From NCBI GenBank assembly GCA_023432845.1, contig JAEZEY010000498.1, forward strand, positions 1 through 9,826: a stretch of DNA of 9,826 bases, in the 5' to 3' direction. A program made the position numbers and the translations under genes. Every line of letters starts with the position of its first letter. Position 1 is the first letter of the stretch. The notes under the pieces were generated by a model. The model was given only the letters and a program-made list of their open reading frames with translations, was not told the DNA's origin and made no database searches. The stretch is from Pseudomonadota bacterium. GTDB taxonomy: Bacteria > Pseudomonadota > Alphaproteobacteria > Rhizobiales > Xanthobacteraceae. Shown in pieces: positions 7,129 through 9,826 of this stretch.

Positions 7129-7222
7129 GACGACCTCCGTGACTGCCCGGGCAATCTTGCATAGGAGGCCGGAGACAACAATTGAGATTTTCGGTTTAGT
7201 CAGATGATTTCGACATAACCCG
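7129..7222 (-). promoter_or_regulatory. Leader between the second gntR gene and aroE, with a short palindrome
   Basis: This 94-base gap is the widest inside the leftward gene group. It contains the perfect palindrome TGCCCGGGCA at 7144-7153, just upstream of the aroE ribosome binding site, and an AT-richer part at 7175-7222. CAATTGA occurs at 7179-7185 and again at 7224-7230. It could hold an internal promoter or an attenuating hairpin, but I see no convincing -35/-10 pair and no T-run terminator. Confidence 0.3.
7134..7138 (-). promoter_or_regulatory. Ribosome binding site deciding the aroE start
   Basis: On the - strand GGAGG lies 5 bases before the ATG at 7128. This strong site selects the 284-residue form over the upstream-extended frame. 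Confidence 0.7.
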
Positions 7223-7900
7223 TCAATTGATCTTGCCCACCGCCAGGGCGTGCGCGACCCCGCCATTGATGTGGGCCTTGAGCACCTCCCCCGCCTTGCC
7301 GGCGTCGCGCTTAAGCGCGCACTGCATGAGCTGCCTGTGCTCGCGGGCGGCGATGTCGCCGCGGTCGGTCAGCGCCAGCACCTGATAGCGCAGGTATTTG
7401 TCGAATACCGCGCCATGGGTTTCCATCAGCTCGCGCGAGCCGCAGGCCGAGATCAGCGCCTGGTGAAACTCCCAGTCGTAGCGCTTCCAGACTTCGGCAT
7501 CGGGACTGCCTTCGCTCTTCTTCTTGTCTTCCATGGCCGCGAGCTTGTGGTGCGCGGCGACCACGCGCGCTTCCCACTCCATGTCGCCGGCCTGAAACGA
7601 TTGCGCGATGGCGTGCACCTCGAGCAGCAGGCGCAACGAGGCAATGTCTTTCAGATCCTCGGCCGACACCGGCGCCACCTCGAAGCCGCGCTGGCCTTCG
7701 GCCACCACCAGCTTTTCCGACGCCAGCCGGCTCAGCACCTCGCGCAAGGTGCTGACGCTGACGCCGTAATCCTGTTTCAGCCGGTCGAGCTTGAGCTTTT
7801 CCGCCGGCGCCACGCGGCCGAACAGAATGTCATGGCGGATGCGGCGGTAGGCGCGCTCGCCGCTGGTGCCTTCATCGGTCATGAGCGTGTGACGAGCCAT
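7223..7900 (-). CDS. GntR-family regulator, FCD type (paralogue A)
   Basis: A 225-residue GntR/FadR-type transcription factor. The N-terminal winged helix-turn-helix spans about 14-76 (GERAYRRIRHDILFGRV, then YGVSVSTLREVLSRL as the helix-turn-helix, then the wing VAEGQRGFEV). The C-terminal FCD helical bundle (about 84-215) senses small organic acids. Its metal/ligand residues appear as Asp142 and His146 (YDWEFH), His188 (REHRQ) and His210 (KAHIN). The protein aligns without gaps to the product of the gene just upstream at about 58 percent identity by hand count. The ATG at 7900 is 3 bases after that gene's stop; a second ATG at 7882 is possible, and neither has a clear Shine-Dalgarno site, so translation may depend on coupling. 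It probably regulates the aroE-quiC genes and the divergent transporter in response to a hydroaromatic acid or intermediate (inference from position). Confidence 0.95.
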   Translation of the reverse strand: MARHTLMTDEGTSGERAYRRIRHDILFGRVAPAEKLKLDRLKQDYGVSVSTLREVLSRLASEKLVVAEGQRGFEVAPVSAEDLKDIASLRLLLEVHAIAQSFQAGDMEWEARVVAAHHKLAAMEDKKKSEGSPDAEVWKRYDWEFHQALISACGSRELMETHGAVFDKYLRYQVLALTDRGDIAAREHRQLMQCALKRDAGKAGEVLKAHINGGVAHALAVGKIN

Positions 7901-7903
7901 TTG

Positions 7904-8578
7904 TTACGAAGCCAGCGCGCCGGTCTTGAGCGTATGCTGCACGCAATCCCGGATGTGGGTGACGAGAATCGCGGTCGCCGCCTGCCAGTCCCGCGCCAGC
8001 GCGGCCTCGAGCAGCTTGCGATGCTCGCGCGCCGCCGCTTCGCCGCGAAACACCACCGCGATGATCTGGTAGCGCAGATATTTGTCGAAGATCGCGGCAT
8101 GTGCATCAAGCAGCGCTTTCGAGCCGCAACACGAAATCAGCGCGTGGTGGAATTCCCAATCGTAGCGCTTCCAGGTCTCGGTCTGCGAGCGGTCGCCGGC
8201 GAGCAGCTTCTTCTCCAGCGTCGCCAGCTTGTGATGCGCGGCGACGACCCGGCCTTCCCATTCGATGTCGCCGTCCTCGAACGACTGGCGCAGCGCGTGG
8301 CATTCCAGAAGTTCGCGCATCTGCGCGATCTCGTGCCAGCGCGCCGCCGACACCGGCGTCACCTCGAATCCGCGCTGGCCCTCGGCCACGATCAGGCCTT
8401 CGACCAGCAGGCGGTTCAGAAGCTCGCGCAAGGTGGCGATGCTGGTGTCGTACTGCGTGCTCAGCCGTTCAAGACGCAGCTTTTGCCCCGGCGCCAGGCG
8501 GCCGAAGATAATGTCGGACCGGATGCGCCGATAAGTGCGCTCGCCGACAGTCTCGGCAATATCGGCTGATGCCTGCAC
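7904..8578 (-). CDS. GntR-family regulator, FCD type (paralogue B)
   Basis: A 224-residue FadR-type regulator, first gene of the leftward operon. The winged helix-turn-helix covers about 12-74 (GERTYRRIRSDIIFGRL, YDTSIATLRELLNRL, VAEGQRGFEV). The FCD domain follows with putative metal/ligand residues Asp140, His144, His186 and His208, all matching the neighbouring paralogue. Blocks identical in both include RVVAAHHKLA, WKRYDWEFH, FDKYLRYQ and AAREHR. Differences cluster in the recognition helix (SIATLRELLNRL against SVSTLREVLSRL) and in parts of the effector domain. The start codon is GTG at 8578, supported by GAGGA 6 bases upstream; an ATG 13 bases further up is out of frame. It faces the divergent transporter gene across 222 bases with several inverted repeats, so autoregulation and control of the transporter are likely. 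Confidence 0.95.
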   Translation of the reverse strand: MQASADIAETVGERTYRRIRSDIIFGRLAPGQKLRLERLSTQYDTSIATLRELLNRLLVEGLIVAEGQRGFEVTPVSAARWHEIAQMRELLECHALRQSFEDGDIEWEGRVVAAHHKLATLEKKLLAGDRSQTETWKRYDWEFHHALISCCGSKALLDAHAAIFDKYLRYQIIAVVFRGEAAAREHRKLLEAALARDWQAATAILVTHIRDCVQHTLKTGALAS

Positions 8579-8584
8579 GGTTGG

Positions 8585-8589
8585 TCCTC
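8585..8589 (-). promoter_or_regulatory. Ribosome binding site supporting the GTG start of regulator B
   Basis: On the - strand GAGGA lies 6 bases before the GTG at 8578. It is the only well-placed site and fixes the GTG start, since the nearby ATG at 8591 is in another frame. Confidence 0.6.
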
Positions 8590-8671
8590 ATCTGACAAAA
8601 CCAGGAATGTATGATCTCTATCACGAAACCGGGGTGCCCCTCAATCGCGGCGCAATACCTGCCATTCCGCG

Positions 8672-8695
8672 GGTCGTCGAAGCTTCGATGCGACC
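8672..8695. promoter_or_regulatory. Candidate operator: long inverted repeat around TCGAAGCTTCGA
   Basis: A perfect 12-base palindrome TCGAAGCTTCGA (8677-8688) is flanked by GGTCG (8672-8676) and CGACC (8691-8695), which also pair, giving 11-base arms with a 2-base bulge on the right. It is the strongest dyad in the divergent region, so it is the best candidate binding site for the dimeric GntR regulators. It does not match a named GntR consensus that I can quote. Confidence 0.45.
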
Positions 8696-8790
8696 TTATG
8701 GATATATCTTCGTCCGATATTTTTGATTTTGCCGATTGATTTTGGAAGGATCAAATCGTTAATCTTGCACATCAAGCAAGCAAGCATAAA

Positions 8791-8797
8791 GGGGAGG
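8791..8797 (+). promoter_or_regulatory. Ribosome binding site of the TRAP binding-protein gene
   Basis: GGGGAGG lies 3 bases before the ATG at 8801. It selects this start over the in-frame ATG at 8723, and the chosen start puts the signal peptide at the N terminus. Confidence 0.7.
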
Positions 8798-8800
8798 ACT

Positions 8801-9790
8801 ATGAATATTCCGATCAACCGGCGCCATCTCTTGGCCGGCGGCGCTTCGCTTCTCGCGCTCGGCGGCGCGATCCCGGCCCACGCGCAGGCCAAGCCGAAAT
8901 ACAAGCTCAGCCTGGCTCCCTCCGAGACCGATCTGCGCGCCGAAGGCTTCAAGGCCCTCGCCGCCGCGATGAAGGACGACTTCGAGATCGAGTTCTACTG
9001 GACCAACACCCTGTTCAAGCAAGGCACCGAGCTCGTCGCCCTGCAGCGCGAGAATCTCGAATTGTGCAATCTCGCGCCGGCGGATATCTCCAAGCAGATT
9101 CCGGCCTGGTCGCTGCTGACGTCGGCCTATCTGTTCCGCGACTACGCGCACCTCAAGGCCACCTTCGCAAGCGATATCGGCAAGGAGTTCATCGACATGG
9201 CGCGCGATAAGCTCGGCATCGAGATCATCCGGCCGGTCTATTTCGGCGCGCGTCAGGTCAACCTGAAGCCGACCAAGAAGATCAACACGCCCGCCGACCT
9301 TGCCGGCATGAAGCTGCGCATGCCGCCGGGCGAGTTCTGGCAGTTCCTCGGCGAGTCGATCGGCGCCAATCCGACCCCGGTCGCCTTCGCTGAACTGTAC
9401 ACGGCGCTGCAGGCCGGCGCGGTGGACGGCCAGGACAATCCGCTGGTGACGGCGCGCACCATGAAGTTCCATGAAGTGACGTCGCAGTTCGTGCTGACCA
9501 GCCACGTCATCGGCTATGACGTGCTCGCCGTGTCGAAGAAGACCTGGGCCAGCCTCAAGCCGGCGCAGCAGGCGAAACTCCGCGCCGAAGCCGACAAGGC
9601 GTTCGACGCCAACGCGGCCAAATACGACCAGCAGCAGCAGGAAGCGATCGATTTCTTCAAGAAGGAAGGCAAGCAGGTCTACACGCCGGACCAGAACGCC
9701 TTCCGCCAGCACGCACAAAAGAAGTACCTCGAAAAGTATGGCAAAGAGTGGCCGAAGGGCGCGCTCGAAAAGATCAACGCCGTCAAGTAA
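8801..9790 (+). CDS. TRAP transporter periplasmic solute-binding protein (DctP family)
   Basis: A 329-residue DctP/TAXI-like extracytoplasmic binding protein that would capture an organic acid in the periplasm and pass it to a TRAP membrane permease driven by an ion gradient. Residues 1-28 form a signal peptide: NRRHLLAGG, a Leu/Ala core, then AHA before Gln29. The twin-Arg with hydrophobic residues resembles a Tat signal. The mature part shows typical DctP pieces: LAGMKLRMPPGEFW, with Arg173 in the place where the family Arg grips the substrate carboxylate, and NPTPVAFAELYTALQAGAVDGQDNP at about 190-214. The clear ribosome binding site fixes the start; the open frame to 8723 is ignored. It is divergent from the regulator/aroE/quiC genes, so a shikimate- or quinate-like ligand is the leading guess; the family also binds many other carboxylates. 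The membrane subunits are expected just past the right edge. Confidence 0.95.
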   Translation: MNIPINRRHLLAGGASLLALGGAIPAHAQAKPKYKLSLAPSETDLRAEGFKALAAAMKDDFEIEFYWTNTLFKQGTELVALQRENLELCNLAPADISKQIPAWSLLTSAYLFRDYAHLKATFASDIGKEFIDMARDKLGIEIIRPVYFGARQVNLKPTKKINTPADLAGMKLRMPPGEFWQFLGESIGANPTPVAFAELYTALQAGAVDGQDNPLVTARTMKFHEVTSQFVLTSHVIGYDVLAVSKKTWASLKPAQQAKLRAEADKAFDANAAKYDQQQQEAIDFFKKEGKQVYTPDQNAFRQHAQKKYLEKYGKEWPKGALEKINAVK

Positions 9791-9826
9791 ACTGGCAGCT
9801 TGAATACGGCTTCCGCGCGCCCATTT

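Larger units (their letters stand above)
8579..8800. promoter_or_regulatory. Divergent regulatory region between gntR-B and the TRAP gene
   Basis: This 222-base region must hold the promoters for both the leftward gntR-gntR-aroE-quiC operon and the rightward TRAP transporter. The part near the transporter (about 8697-8765) is clearly AT-rich for this genome. It contains TGATCTCTATCA (8612-8623, TGAT arms around 4 bases), a strong inverted repeat at 8672-8695, ATATC/GATAT arms at 8704-8720, and a 9-base direct repeat TTGATTTTG at 8723-8731 and 8736-8744. TTGATT (8736-8741) with a 17-base spacer to TTAATC (8759-8764) is a weak candidate promoter for the transporter. No confident -35/-10 pair is seen on the other strand. 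Confidence 0.55.

Noticed and set aside
7129..7266. N-terminal extension of the aroE product to position 7266
   Set aside because: It overlaps the end of the gntR gene, adds no AroE-like sequence, and is outcompeted by the GGAGG-supported ATG at 7128.
7250..8569. A 439-codon + strand open frame opposite both regulators
   Set aside because: It covers both paralogues in antisense. Its apparent internal repeat is only the echo of the gntR duplication.
9800..9826. Possible TTG start of a TRAP small membrane subunit at the right edge
   Set aside because: Only nine codons are visible and no clear ribosome binding site precedes them. A membrane subunit is expected here from family knowledge, but this sequence does not prove it.

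Overview
The window is GC-rich (mid-60s percent by eye), tightly packed DNA with a clear bacterial style. The codon use, protein families and gene arrangement suggest an alphaproteobacterium, most likely Hyphomicrobiales of the Bradyrhizobium / Rhodopseudomonas / Xanthobacteraceae kind. This placement comes from general resemblance only; no rRNA or marker gene is present. I see no mobile element, tRNA, rRNA or CRISPR array.

Left half (1-4114, + strand): an acyl-CoA catabolic operon. It holds the C-terminal part of an acyl-CoA dehydrogenase, a second complete acyl-CoA dehydrogenase, a family III (CaiB/BaiF) CoA-transferase and a thiolase. Gaps are 28 and 6 bases, and the last pair overlap by 8. 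The set can attach CoA to an organic acid, desaturate the acyl-CoA and split the resulting 3-ketoacyl-CoA. No enoyl-CoA hydratase or 3-hydroxyacyl-CoA dehydrogenase is visible, so those steps must come from upstream of the window or from elsewhere. The substrate cannot be read from the sequence. The two dehydrogenases do not share the usual catalytic glutamate: one carries Asp there, and the other appears to use a Glu on a different helix.

Middle (4115-4390): a convergent intergenic stretch of lower GC (about 55 percent) with a nested inverted repeat but no convincing gene.

Right half (4391-8578, - strand, read right to left): two adjacent paralogous GntR/FCD regulators, a shikimate/quinate dehydrogenase (AroE family) and a QuiC-type 3-dehydroshikimate dehydratase fused to a 4-hydroxyphenylpyruvate-dioxygenase-like domain. 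The dehydrogenase and dehydratase overlap by 4 bases (ATGA). Together they would convert shikimate to 3-dehydroshikimate and then to protocatechuate. Quinate would also need a dehydroquinate dehydratase, which is not here.

Divergent from this operon, across a 222-base regulatory region with several inverted repeats, lies a TRAP-type periplasmic solute-binding protein (8801-9790, +). Its location suggests it captures a shikimate/quinate-like hydroaromatic acid under control of the GntR pair. The membrane subunits should lie just beyond the right edge. The best-supported system is therefore a self-contained hydroaromatic-acid uptake and catabolism locus with a duplicated regulator.
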